Assembly (NCBI GenBank): GCA_022566355.1
Contig: JADFJB010000056.1
Span: forward strand, 1-27,347
Origin: a candidate division KSB1 bacterium
Lineage (GTDB): Bacteria > Zhuqueibacterota > JdFR-76 > DREG01
Reading direction: 5' to 3'
Length of the DNA stretch: 27,347 nucleotides
Shown: in pieces, positions 1 to 7,100 of the stretch
How the letters are laid out: each line of letters begins with the position of its first letter
Numbering within the stretch: position 1 is the stretch's first letter
Translations under genes and position numbers: made by a program
Notes under the pieces: model-generated
Databases searched by the model: none
Told to the model about the DNA's origin: nothing
Seen by the model: only the letters and a program-made list of their open reading frames with translations

Positions 1-2
1 GT

Positions 3-635
3 GCAGCGCCTGGCAAACTATTGGATTTGATCGATCTGTATAAACAACAAATGGCAGCAATCCATCAAACGGATGATGAAGCGCCATTCTGGATGCGCCA
101 TTCCCAGGGCGACCAGTGGGATCTCATGTTGATAGCGCCGATTGGAAGTTACCCCGAGTATTACAAAGCTAGTCGAATCGAAAAACGAAACCAGGTAGAT
201 CATTCCATAAATTTTGCAGAAAAGCAAAAACAAATTGTCGCATGGCAAGAGGATCTATTCGTTTACGGAGCGGATTTATCTGAAGTAAAAAACGCTTTCT
301 CAAAATCATCCTATTTTCATGTCGAGGTTTTTCAGGCACTGCCGGGTAAGCACGCAGAACTGTTGCAGCAGCGCGAAATGGAGAATATCTATTTAGAAAC
401 TCTCAATCGTCCTCAAAACTTAATATTCGTTCGAGACCAGGGCGCCGGTTGGGATTTGTTTACGCTTGGGTTTTATCGTGACATCAAACACTTTGCGGAA
501 AGTGCGGATATCCCTGCAGATCAGGAAGATGCTGCTGCAAAAAAGGCCGGTTTCGAAGCAGCTAACCGGATCGGTACGTATTTACGAACCCTGATTAACA
601 GGCACCAGGATACCCTTGCCGGGGCTGTTAATTGA
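3..635 (+). CDS. Tandem dimeric alpha/beta-barrel-like protein, N-terminus cut by window edge
   Basis: The frame is open from base 3 with no credible start: a TTG lies at 21, but the residues before it (A-A-P-G-K) already belong to the fold, so the true start is probably upstream of the window. The protein contains an internal duplication. APGKLLDLIDLYKQQ at the N-end aligns with LPGKHAELLQQREME near codon 107, and GDQWDLMLIAPIGSYPEYY aligns with GAGWDLFTLGFYRDIKHF. Two such units of about 100 residues with a basic-aromatic core resemble NIPSNAP/ABM-type dimeric alpha/beta barrels, which act as small-molecule-binding or mono-oxygenase-like folds, often secreted or periplasmic. The fold is inferred from pattern only; no catalytic residue can be assigned. 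The 3' end is followed by a 93-bp gap and then the symporter genes. Confidence 0.6.
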   Translation, partial: AAPGKLLDLIDLYKQQMAAIHQTDDEAPFWMRHSQGDQWDLMLIAPIGSYPEYYKASRIEKRNQVDHSINFAEKQKQIVAWQEDLFVYGADLSEVKNAFSKSSYFHVEVFQALPGKHAELLQQREMENIYLETLNRPQNLIFVRDQGAGWDLFTLGFYRDIKHFAESADIPADQEDAAAKKAGFEAANRIGTYLRTLINRHQDTLAGAVN

Positions 636-728
636 CGTGAATTCGACATCAGCATATTCATGGTTCAACTCCGCTCACCATGACTATAATTTGCTGCCGG
701 AATTAACAATCAAAGAACAGGAAAGTGA

Positions 729-1010
729 ATGATGAATTCAAACGATGTAAAAAACAAACATCAAGAATACTGGAAAAAGAACCTGCAATACCTGGGCATC
801 CTGTTGGGGATTTGGTTTGTTGTATCTTACGGCTTCGGGATTTTAATTGTCGATGAGCTGGATCGATTTAGATTTGGTGGTTTTAAACTGGGATTTTGGT
901 TCGCACAACAGGGCGCTATTTATGTATTTGTGGTGTTAATTTTCGTTTATGTATTTTTAATGAACCGGTTGGATAAAAAATACGATTTTGATGAAAAGGA
1001 AATAAAATAA
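729..1010 (+). CDS. DUF4212 small subunit of a sodium:solute symporter
   Basis: A 93-residue membrane protein with two hydrophobic helices (about residues 20-42 and 55-77) and charged ends. The N-terminal stretch HQEYWKKNLQYLGILLGIWF followed by FWFAQQGAIYVFVVLIF is the pattern of the DUF4212 / 'putative solute symporter small subunit' family. In this family the gene almost always sits directly before a large SSS permease, as here, where the next start is 2 bp after the stop. Two consecutive ATGs (729 and 732) follow a GGAAAG ribosome site, and either could initiate. It is probably a regulatory or stabilising partner of the permease in the inner membrane. The family is recognised with good confidence; the substrate is unknown. 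Confidence 0.85.
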   Translation: MMNSNDVKNKHQEYWKKNLQYLGILLGIWFVVSYGFGILIVDELDRFRFGGFKLGFWFAQQGAIYVFVVLIFVYVFLMNRLDKKYDFDEKEIK

Positions 1011-1012
1011 GA

Positions 1013-2719
1013 ATGACAGTTCAAGCATGGACCTTTGTTATGGTCGGGTTATCATTTACACTTTACATAGGTGTGGCAATTTGGTCAAGAGCTAAATCCA
1101 CCGGTGATTTTTATATCGCCGGCAGCCAGGTTCATCCGGTTATGAATGGCATGGCTACAGCAGCGGATTGGATGAGCGCTGCATCATTTATATCCATGGC
1201 CGGGCTTATTTCGTTTATGGGAAGAGACGGCGCCGTTTACCTTATGGGCTGGACCGGAGGCTATGTTCTCCTTGCATTGTTATTGGCGCCATACCTGCGG
1301 AAATTCGGTAAATACACGGTGCCGGATTTTGTCGGTGACCGTTACTATTCACAGACAGCCCGCTTTGTTGCAATTGTCTGTGCTATTTTTATTTCTTTTA
1401 CTTATGTATCCGGCCAGATGCGCGGGGTCGGAATTGTCTTTTCAAGATTTTTGGATGTAGACATCACAAACGGCGTTTTAATAGGCATGGGAATCGTTTT
1501 CTTTTATGCCGTTCTCGGCGGCATGAAAGGGATTACTTACACCCAGGTTGCGCAATATTGTGTGTTAATTTTTGCATATTTGGTGCCGGCTATTTTCATT
1601 TCGATATTAATGACCGGAAATATTATTCCACAGGTTGGATTTGGCGATACCCTGTCTGATGGCTCAGGAGTATTCCTGCTGGATAAGTTGGATGGTTTGA
1701 GTCAGCAGCTTGGCTTCCATGCATATACGGAAGGCCGAAAAGAGACGATGGATATATTTTGTATAACAGCAGCATTGATGGCTGGTACTGCCGGGCTTCC
1801 CCATGTCATCGTGAGATTTTACACTGTCCCCAAAGTGGCGGCTGCCCGAATTTCTGCCGGCTGGGCTTTATTGTTTATTGCGCTTCTTTACACGACTGCA
1901 CCCGCAGTGGCATCGTTTGCAAGAACAAATTTATTAACAACGATTTCAAATAAACCCTATCAAGATGTGCCGACCTGGTTTAAGAACTGGGAAAACACCG
2001 GGCTGATTCAATTCGAAGATAAAAATAACGATGGCATCATTCAATATGTGGGGCCAAATTCTGATATTGAAAATGAACTGACAATCGATCGTGACATTAT
2101 AGTCCTGGCAAATCCTGAAATTGCCAATCTCCCTAACTGGGTTGTCGGTCTGGTGGCTGCCGGTGGTTTAGCAGCGGCGTTATCGACAGCAGCTGGTTTG
2201 CTGCTGGTTATTTCCACATCTATAGCCCATGATTTACTCAAAAAAGGAATTAGACCGGGCATTAGTGAAAGAGCAGAATTAATTACAGCCCGAATTGCCG
2301 CCGGTTTGGCAGTTTGTGTAGCTGGCTATTTTGGCATTCACCCCCTGGGGTTTGTCTCAGAGGTAGTTGCTTTTGCATTCGGCCTGGCGGCTGCCTCATT
2401 CTTCCCGGCGATTATCATGGGAATTTTTTCAAAAAGAATAAATAAATACGGGGCGATCCTGGGAATGATAGTTGGGATTACCTTTACGGCTACATATATT
2501 ATTTACTTTAAGTTTACCCACCCTGAATTGAATTCGTCTGAACATTGGTGGTTTGGAATTTCTCCCGAGGGTATTGGAATTATCGGAATGATCTTAAATT
2601 TTTTGGTAGCAAGTTTTGTCTCACTATCAACTCATGAACCGCCAAAAGATATTCAAGAAATGGTTGAAAGAATTCGTGTTCCAAGAGGAACCGGAGAGAG
2701 TCATGAAATTTCTGTCTGA
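1013..2719 (+). CDS. Sodium:solute symporter, large subunit (VC_2705-like, acetate/organic-acid type)
   Basis: A 568-residue protein of the SSS family with about 13 membrane segments spread along its length. Family signatures include the N-terminal region with SRAKSTGDFYIAGSQVHP, the ATAADWMSAASFISMAGL helix, and the late GGLAAALSTAAGLLLVIST helix. A soluble insert near residues 320-350 carries a DKNNDGIIQY stretch, which resembles a single EF-hand loop and is usual for this subfamily. Pairing with a DUF4212 gene 2 bp upstream defines the two-component 'Na_symport_sm/lg' type. It should import a small monocarboxylate or amino-acid-like solute with Na+ across the inner membrane. The ATG is preceded by AAGGAAAT inside the end of the small-subunit gene, so the two are likely cotranscribed and coupled. 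Confidence 0.9.
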   Translation: MTVQAWTFVMVGLSFTLYIGVAIWSRAKSTGDFYIAGSQVHPVMNGMATAADWMSAASFISMAGLISFMGRDGAVYLMGWTGGYVLLALLLAPYLRKFGKYTVPDFVGDRYYSQTARFVAIVCAIFISFTYVSGQMRGVGIVFSRFLDVDITNGVLIGMGIVFFYAVLGGMKGITYTQVAQYCVLIFAYLVPAIFISILMTGNIIPQVGFGDTLSDGSGVFLLDKLDGLSQQLGFHAYTEGRKETMDIFCITAALMAGTAGLPHVIVRFYTVPKVAAARISAGWALLFIALLYTTAPAVASFARTNLLTTISNKPYQDVPTWFKNWENTGLIQFEDKNNDGIIQYVGPNSDIENELTIDRDIIVLANPEIANLPNWVVGLVAAGGLAAALSTAAGLLLVISTSIAHDLLKKGIRPGISERAELITARIAAGLAVCVAGYFGIHPLGFVSEVVAFAFGLAAASFFPAIIMGIFSKRINKYGAILGMIVGITFTATYIIYFKFTHPELNSSEHWWFGISPEGIGIIGMILNFLVASFVSLSTHEPPKDIQEMVERIRVPRGTGESHEISV

Positions 2720-2777
2720 ATGTTAATTTGAGATTGAATATGATGAAAAACAGTTATTTGAATTTTTTGAATAAATG

Positions 2778-2845
2778 AATCCTCTACAAGGATTTAAAAA
2801 ACTGACGCGATCCCATATTTACAATAATAAAACCTCTACAAGGTT
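2778..2845. repeat. Two copies of a CCTCTACAAGG hairpin (REP-like)
   Basis: AATCCT-CTACA-AGGATT at 2778-2794 and AACCT-CTACA-AGGTT at 2831-2845 share the core CCTCTACAAGG and the same 5-nt loop. In each copy the stem has changed on both sides so that pairing is kept (AT versus AA on the left arm, AT versus TT on the right). Compensated change points to conserved hairpin structure, as in bacterial REP sequences. Confidence 0.6.
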
Positions 2846-3096
2846 ATTGATGATTAATGTATTACTTAACTTGGATAATCCATGAATCAGCTTTTAAGCT
2901 TAAAGTTTTCTAATTGTTATCCCTCCGTGCCGGATGACTGTGATATGGTTTATGAATTGATCAGGCTAACTTATTAGAAATGAACTACACCCGGATTTGA
3001 GTCATCCCTGCTGAGAGCTACTTATGAAAATGGAGAATATCAGAAAAATATCGTAGATGTTTAATTATTGTAGGTTCAATGTTATTCTCAAAAGCA

Positions 3097-3118
3097 CGAT
3101 CCGCCAGATGGCGGATCG
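3097..3118. repeat. Perfect GC-rich hairpin CGATCCGCC-AGAT-GGCGGATCG
   Basis: Two 9-nt arms pair perfectly around a 4-nt AGAT loop. No T-run follows, so it is not a standard intrinsic terminator on either strand. Its size and its position between genes fit a REP-type palindrome. The CCGCC/GGCGG core recurs at 22950-22965 in the nested element downstream of the RAYT gene. Confidence 0.6.
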
Positions 3119-3184
3119 ATAAAAAGACGGAGCATATTACAATATAAAAAAAGATGATTTATTAATTACAGGATACTATTCTTT

Positions 3185-3224
3185 GTTACTTTGTAACTTT
3201 GTAACTTTGTCACTCTGTCACTTT
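3185..3224 (+). repeat. Five degenerate 8-bp tandem units upstream of the aminotransferase
   Basis: Units read GTTACTTT, GTAACTTT, GTAACTTT, GTCACTCT, GTCACTTT. The tract ends 20 bp before the ATG at 3245, with AGGAG of the ribosome site between them (3234-3238). It therefore lies in the 5' leader or promoter of that gene. Confidence 0.75.
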
Positions 3225-3244
3225 AAAAATACCAGGAGTTAATC

Positions 3245-4372
3245 ATGACCAATTTTCAACCATTCGTGATGGAACGGATGATGTCCAAATGGGAAAATGA
3301 AGTTGATTATAATTTATCCGAAAGTGGAGTACATCCGATTTCTCTGCGGGAGTTGCTGCAAGATTCCGGAGAAATTGACAAACTTCTGGATGTGGAATTT
3401 GGCTATGCCCAGGCAAATGGCATTCCGGAATTGAGGGAAAATATTGCAGCATTGTATCCCGGCGCTGGTCCTGATAATATTTTAGTGACGGTAGGCTGTA
3501 TCGAGGCAAATTATAACGCCATTCAAACCCTTCTTTCTCCAGGTGATGAAATGGTGATTATGTTACCTAATTATATGCAAATCTGGGGCGCTGCAAAAAA
3601 TGTCGATATCCAGGTAAAAGGATTTCATTTAGATCCTGATAATGGCTGGTCGCCTGATCTCGAACAATTGAACCAGGCCGTTTCCGAAAACACCAAATTG
3701 ATCTCAATATGCAATCCCAATAATCCGACCGGTTATATTTTAACGGAAAAGGAAATGGATGCCATTGTAGCCGTTGCAGATCGGGTAGGGGCGTGGATTC
3801 TTGCTGATGAAGTGTATCGTGGCGCGGAGCGTGTTAACGAAACCGAAACCCTCTCTTTTTGGGGTCGTTATGACAAAGTTCTGGCAACCAACAGTATGAG
3901 CAAAGCATATGGATTGCCTGGGTTGAGAATCGGATGGGTCGTAGGTCCTGTAGAAGTTGTCGATGAAATATGGGCCAGGCATGAATACACAACGCTCAGT
4001 GCAACCACATTATCCAATCGCTTGGCAGCTTTTGCCCTTTCTCCTTCTGTCCGCTCTCGAATTATGCAAAGAACCCGTGGTTACATTCGTCGCGGCTTTC
4101 CAATATTAGAAGAGTGGATGAACAGCAACGGCGATTCTTTCTCGCTTATTTCCCACCAGGCTGCGGCTATGGCATTTATTCGCTATAATTTGAATATTAA
4201 TTCCACCAAACTGGTTGAAAGATTATTTCATGAAAAAAAGATTCTAATCGTTCCCGGGGATCATTTTGGTTTGGATAATTTTATACGAATCAGTTTCGGA
4301 CTAGAACCGGATTATTTGCGGGCTGGTTTGAACAGGATCGGTGAGTTAGTCAAAGAATTGAGAGAGAGTTGA
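3245..4372 (+). CDS. Class I/II PLP-dependent aminotransferase
   Basis: A 375-residue fold-type-I PLP enzyme. The substrate-orienting NPNNPTG motif is at about 157-163, the cofactor-binding DEVY at 188-191, the Schiff-base lysine in NSMSK (K220) and the phosphate-binding arginine in LRIGW (R228). The N-terminus (ERMMSKWENEVDYNLSESGV) resembles the group that includes capreomycidine-synthase-like enzymes rather than the housekeeping aspartate aminotransferases. It is cytosolic and would exchange or eliminate an amino group on an amino acid; the substrate is not known. The start is ATG with AGGAG about 6 bp upstream. The next gene, a Rieske oxygenase, begins 132 bp later, with a palindromic repeat tract between them. 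Family certain, subgroup moderate. Confidence 0.88.
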   Translation: MTNFQPFVMERMMSKWENEVDYNLSESGVHPISLRELLQDSGEIDKLLDVEFGYAQANGIPELRENIAALYPGAGPDNILVTVGCIEANYNAIQTLLSPGDEMVIMLPNYMQIWGAAKNVDIQVKGFHLDPDNGWSPDLEQLNQAVSENTKLISICNPNNPTGYILTEKEMDAIVAVADRVGAWILADEVYRGAERVNETETLSFWGRYDKVLATNSMSKAYGLPGLRIGWVVGPVEVVDEIWARHEYTTLSATTLSNRLAAFALSPSVRSRIMQRTRGYIRRGFPILEEWMNSNGDSFSLISHQAAAMAFIRYNLNINSTKLVERLFHEKKILIVPGDHFGLDNFIRISFGLEPDYLRAGLNRIGELVKELRES

Positions 4373-4439
4373 GAGTTTACCTGGTTAAAACCATTATTAT
4401 GAATCATGTTTTATTGGACTTTATTCACTTGGTCGGGCT

Positions 4440-4501
4440 GATACTTGATGCTGGATACTTGATGTTAGATATCCAGAATCCAGCATCCAGAATCTAGTAT
4501 C
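4440..4501. repeat. 62-bp imperfect palindrome built of 7-bp units, 3 bp before the Rieske start
   Basis: The left half (4440-4470) reads in 7-bp steps GATACTT, GATGCTG, GATACTT, GATGTTA. The right half (4471-4501) reads ATCCAGA, ATCCAGC, ATCCAGA, ATCTAGT, the same kind of unit on the other strand. The two 31-nt arms pair at 24 of 31 positions with no loop. The ATG of the Rieske gene is at 4505 and no Shine-Dalgarno sequence is visible before it. Confidence 0.75.
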
Positions 4502-4504
4502 ATT

Positions 4505-5641
4505 ATGGAACAAAACAAACAAATTGATATCGGAAACTACGCGCATATTCGTAGTGCAGAAGGCGCCAGGACACTTCCGAATAAATATTATGTTTCCGAA
4601 GATATTTACAATCTAGAAAATGAACAAATTTTCCAAAGTCGATGGCTCTATGTCTGCCGGGAATCTAAGCTTAGGAATCCTGGTAACTACTTTTTATTTG
4701 AAATAGAAAAAGAGAGTATCATCATTTTGCGTGACCGGCGGAAAAAAGTACGGGCGTTTTATAATGTCTGTCGACATCGGGGTACCAGGTTGTGCACAGA
4801 GCCAGAAGGGGAGTTTAGTAAATCGATCCAATGTCCTTACCATGCCTGGACTTATGGATTGGATGGAAAATTGATCGGTGCTCCTAATATGCATGAGATT
4901 GAGAATTTCAATAAAAAGGATTACCCCCTTCATCGGGTTGCGCTGGAGATTTGGGAAGGATGTATTTTTATCAATTTATCGGATAATCCCCAGCCGTTTC
5001 GAAAAGCTTTTGCCCCGATTTACAAAAAATTTAAAAGGTGGCAACTATCTAAGTTGGAAATTGACCACAGTTTGCTTTATGAAGTGAATGCCAACTGGAA
5101 ACTCATTTTACAAAATTATTCCGAATGCTACCATTGCCCAACTCTGCATCCCCAACTAAACCGGTTAACAAATTTTCGGGATAGTGCAAATGACCTGGAA
5201 GAAGGCCCATTTCTTGGCGGTCCAATGCGGATGATAAAAAGTGGTGGCAGCATGACCATGAGTGGCAATCGCTGTGCAATGCCCCTAAGTGGTGTTTCCG
5301 GGGAAGATCTGAATAGGGTTTATTATTATGTGATTTTTCCTAACATGCTGCTCAGTTTGCAGCCGGATTATGTTTTAATCCACCGCATTTTACCTCTAGG
5401 GACAAGTAAATCCACAGTTATTTGTGATTGGTTATTTCATCCCGACGCCATGACTGACTCCAAATTCAATCCCAGTGATGCGATTGAATTTTGGAATATG
5501 ACCAACAAACAAGATTGGGAAGTTTGTGAGTCGGCCCAAAAAGGGATTGCCTCCAAAGTCTATATACCCGGTCCATATTCTGAATTCGAAAGCATGATCG
5601 CTGCTCTCGATCGGGAATATCTAAAGGCATTAGATAATTGA
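4505..5641 (+). CDS. Rieske [2Fe-2S] non-heme iron oxygenase, alpha subunit
   Basis: A 378-residue aromatic-ring-hydroxylating-type oxygenase subunit. The Rieske cluster ligands are C89-x-H91 and C110-x2-H113 (CRHRGTRL and CPYHAW). The mononuclear iron site is the NYSECYHCPTLH stretch, with H210 and H215 as ligands and E207 as the probable bridge to the neighbouring cluster. D337 (KQDWEV) fits the third ligand. Overall it looks like the family that holds choline, carnitine and betaine monooxygenases and phenylpropionate-type dioxygenases. It would hydroxylate or N-demethylate a substrate using electrons from a reductase that is not encoded in this window. Neighbours are an aminotransferase and an M29/NicX-like enzyme, which suggests a nitrogen-containing substrate. 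The start codon has no visible ribosome site and follows a 62-bp palindrome directly. Confidence 0.92.
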   Translation: MEQNKQIDIGNYAHIRSAEGARTLPNKYYVSEDIYNLENEQIFQSRWLYVCRESKLRNPGNYFLFEIEKESIIILRDRRKKVRAFYNVCRHRGTRLCTEPEGEFSKSIQCPYHAWTYGLDGKLIGAPNMHEIENFNKKDYPLHRVALEIWEGCIFINLSDNPQPFRKAFAPIYKKFKRWQLSKLEIDHSLLYEVNANWKLILQNYSECYHCPTLHPQLNRLTNFRDSANDLEEGPFLGGPMRMIKSGGSMTMSGNRCAMPLSGVSGEDLNRVYYYVIFPNMLLSLQPDYVLIHRILPLGTSKSTVICDWLFHPDAMTDSKFNPSDAIEFWNMTNKQDWEVCESAQKGIASKVYIPGPYSEFESMIAALDREYLKALDN

Positions 5642-5650
5642 GTCTACTCT

Positions 5651-5727
5651 AAAACCGATTCAATCGCTTTTCTAATAATAAATGAACCATAAAAACAAAT
5701 ACTTGTGAGAGCGATGGAATCGGTATT
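5651..5727. repeat. Inverted repeat with 18-nt arms and 41-nt spacer
   Basis: AAAACCGATTCAATCGCT (5651-5668) pairs with AGCGATGGAATCGGTATT (5710-5727) at 16 of 18 positions. It lies just after the Rieske stop codon and 79 bp before the next start. It could be a 3' processing or termination structure for the Rieske transcript or a small mobile palindrome. No T-run follows. Confidence 0.55.
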
Positions 5728-5806
5728 TCACCTTTTAGAATGAACTCATAATTAATACAAAATTGTAATTGATATTCTTGCTTAGTAAAGATGTATTTTC
5801 AATACT

Positions 5807-6961
5807 ATGTCTGAAAATCTATCAAATCCCGAATTAGTTAAGCTCATCAAAACTGTCTTTCACCCTTTAAGTACAGAAGACAAGAATCTGGCAATTCTGG
5901 TGGATTTACCGGATTCCAAAAATCCTGACAACGAAAAATGGCAAATGCGGCGTCAAATTGCTTATGATTGGTGGAAAATGCTGGAAGCAGCAAAGCATGA
6001 ACTGGTTTTGGATAACGTATCAGTAATCTGTTTTAGAAATACCGGCCGCCAAAATGCTGATCTACCGGAAAAGGGTGTGATCGTTCGATATCCTCCGAAC
6101 GAATGGGATTTGGAAAAGCTGCAAGCCAAGGAGCCATTTGTCGATCTTCAGGGACTATTGTCGCAGCAAAACATCATTCTCGCTCCGACTGAATTTTCAG
6201 CAACAGCCCCTTTGAAATTCCTCGCCAAAAAAGTTGGCTTCCGTGCAGCTACTATGGGTGGATTTTCTCTGGAGATGATCCCGGCTCTCCGACTCGATTG
6301 GAATGAAGTAGCCAGACGTGTACATATCGTGAAAGAAATGCTTGATGAAGCAAATTCTGCGGAAATTACATTTTTAGTCGATGATTCTCGTATTTATTCG
6401 CTGTTCCTGGATTTACGTTTTCGCAAGGCGCATGCAAGTACGGGTTTACTACCTATTTCCGGCACAGCATTTAACCTGCCCAGCGGGGAAAGTTACATCG
6501 TTCCGTACGAGGGTGAGTTAGAGGAGCCCAGCCTGTCTGAAGGAGTCATGCCGATCCAATTTGGGAATGAGATTGTGTGCTATAAGATTGCAGGCAACCG
6601 GGCAGTTGAAATTCTATCACATGGTCCGCAATCAATTAAAGAGGCGAAAAAATTAGAGGAGGAGCCAGCCAGTGGAAATATTGCTGAATTAGGTATTGGC
6701 GTATTGCGTGATTTCGGGATTAAACCCATCGGTGAAACTTTGCTGGATGAAAAATTGGGACTACATATTGCGTTTGGCCGCTCCGATCATTTTGGTGGAG
6801 CTGTCGGCGCTGAACAGTATAATGATCCTGCCAATATGGAGCATTTCGATTGGATATATATTCCGGAAATGCAGCCTGGAATACAGGTGAAATCCATTCA
6901 GTTGAAATCAGAAACGCAGGACTCGGTTATTTTAACAAATGGTGAATTTACTGTTTTTTGA
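5807..6961 (+). CDS. M29-family metalloenzyme (aminopeptidase or NicX-like dioxygenase)
   Basis: A 384-residue protein with the C-terminal metal-site layout of peptidase family M29. It has FNLPSGESYIVPYEGE (metal-binding Glu), SGNIAELGIGV (second Glu), LHIAFGRSDHFGG (His) and a final HFDW (His-x-Asp). The same fold includes 2,5-dihydroxypyridine 5,6-dioxygenase (NicX), which uses a similar His/His/Asp set to bind Fe(II). The N-terminal half is only loosely like classical aminopeptidases of the AmpS/AmpT type. Position 165 bp after a Rieske oxygenase makes a catabolic, ring- or amide-opening role worth considering, but a cytosolic aminopeptidase is equally possible from sequence alone. ATG start; no strong ribosome site is visible. 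The convergent dinB gene ends 139 bp downstream. Confidence 0.75.
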   Translation: MSENLSNPELVKLIKTVFHPLSTEDKNLAILVDLPDSKNPDNEKWQMRRQIAYDWWKMLEAAKHELVLDNVSVICFRNTGRQNADLPEKGVIVRYPPNEWDLEKLQAKEPFVDLQGLLSQQNIILAPTEFSATAPLKFLAKKVGFRAATMGGFSLEMIPALRLDWNEVARRVHIVKEMLDEANSAEITFLVDDSRIYSLFLDLRFRKAHASTGLLPISGTAFNLPSGESYIVPYEGELEEPSLSEGVMPIQFGNEIVCYKIAGNRAVEILSHGPQSIKEAKKLEEEPASGNIAELGIGVLRDFGIKPIGETLLDEKLGLHIAFGRSDHFGGAVGAEQYNDPANMEHFDWIYIPEMQPGIQVKSIQLKSETQDSVILTNGEFTVF

Positions 6962-6968
6962 TGGTTAG

Positions 6969-7068
6969 ATGTCATTGCGAGGAGTGCCGTCCGGACGGCA
7001 CGACGAAGAAATCTCATTCTTTTTCCTGAGGAGATCGCTTCTCCCGGCCAGCCGGGATCGCGATGTCA
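6969..7068. repeat. Composite palindromic repeat between convergent genes
   Basis: The element starts with GTCATTGCGAGGAG and ends near GATCGCGATGTC, an imperfect inverted pair. Inside is a perfect 18-bp palindrome GTGCCGTCCGGACGGCAC (6984-7001) and a second hairpin CCCGGC-CA-GCCGGG (7043-7056). It resembles the widespread GTCATTGCGAG...-type dispersed bacterial repeat. Sitting between two convergent genes, it could also stop transcription from both sides. Confidence 0.7.
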
Positions 7069-7100
7069 ACTGGCTTTCACCTTTAAGATAAATTGTTAAC

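Larger units (their letters stand above)
2720..3244. other. Gene-free stretch with three kinds of short repeat
   Basis: No convincing reading frame in 525 bp. It holds two copies of a CTACA-loop hairpin (2778-2794, 2831-2845), a GC-rich perfect hairpin (3097-3118) and an 8-bp tandem repeat tract (3185-3224) immediately before the aminotransferase start. The rest is AT-rich and otherwise featureless to the eye. Confidence 0.7.

Noticed and set aside
659-682. CATGGT...ACCATG hairpin as a terminator after the first gene
   Set aside because: The stem is only 6 bp with a 12-nt loop and no T-run. The symporter genes follow closely, so termination is not supported.
1960-2060. EF-hand calcium site in the symporter
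   Set aside because: Only a single DxNxDG-like loop is present and such inserts are common in this SSS subfamily; calcium binding is not supported.
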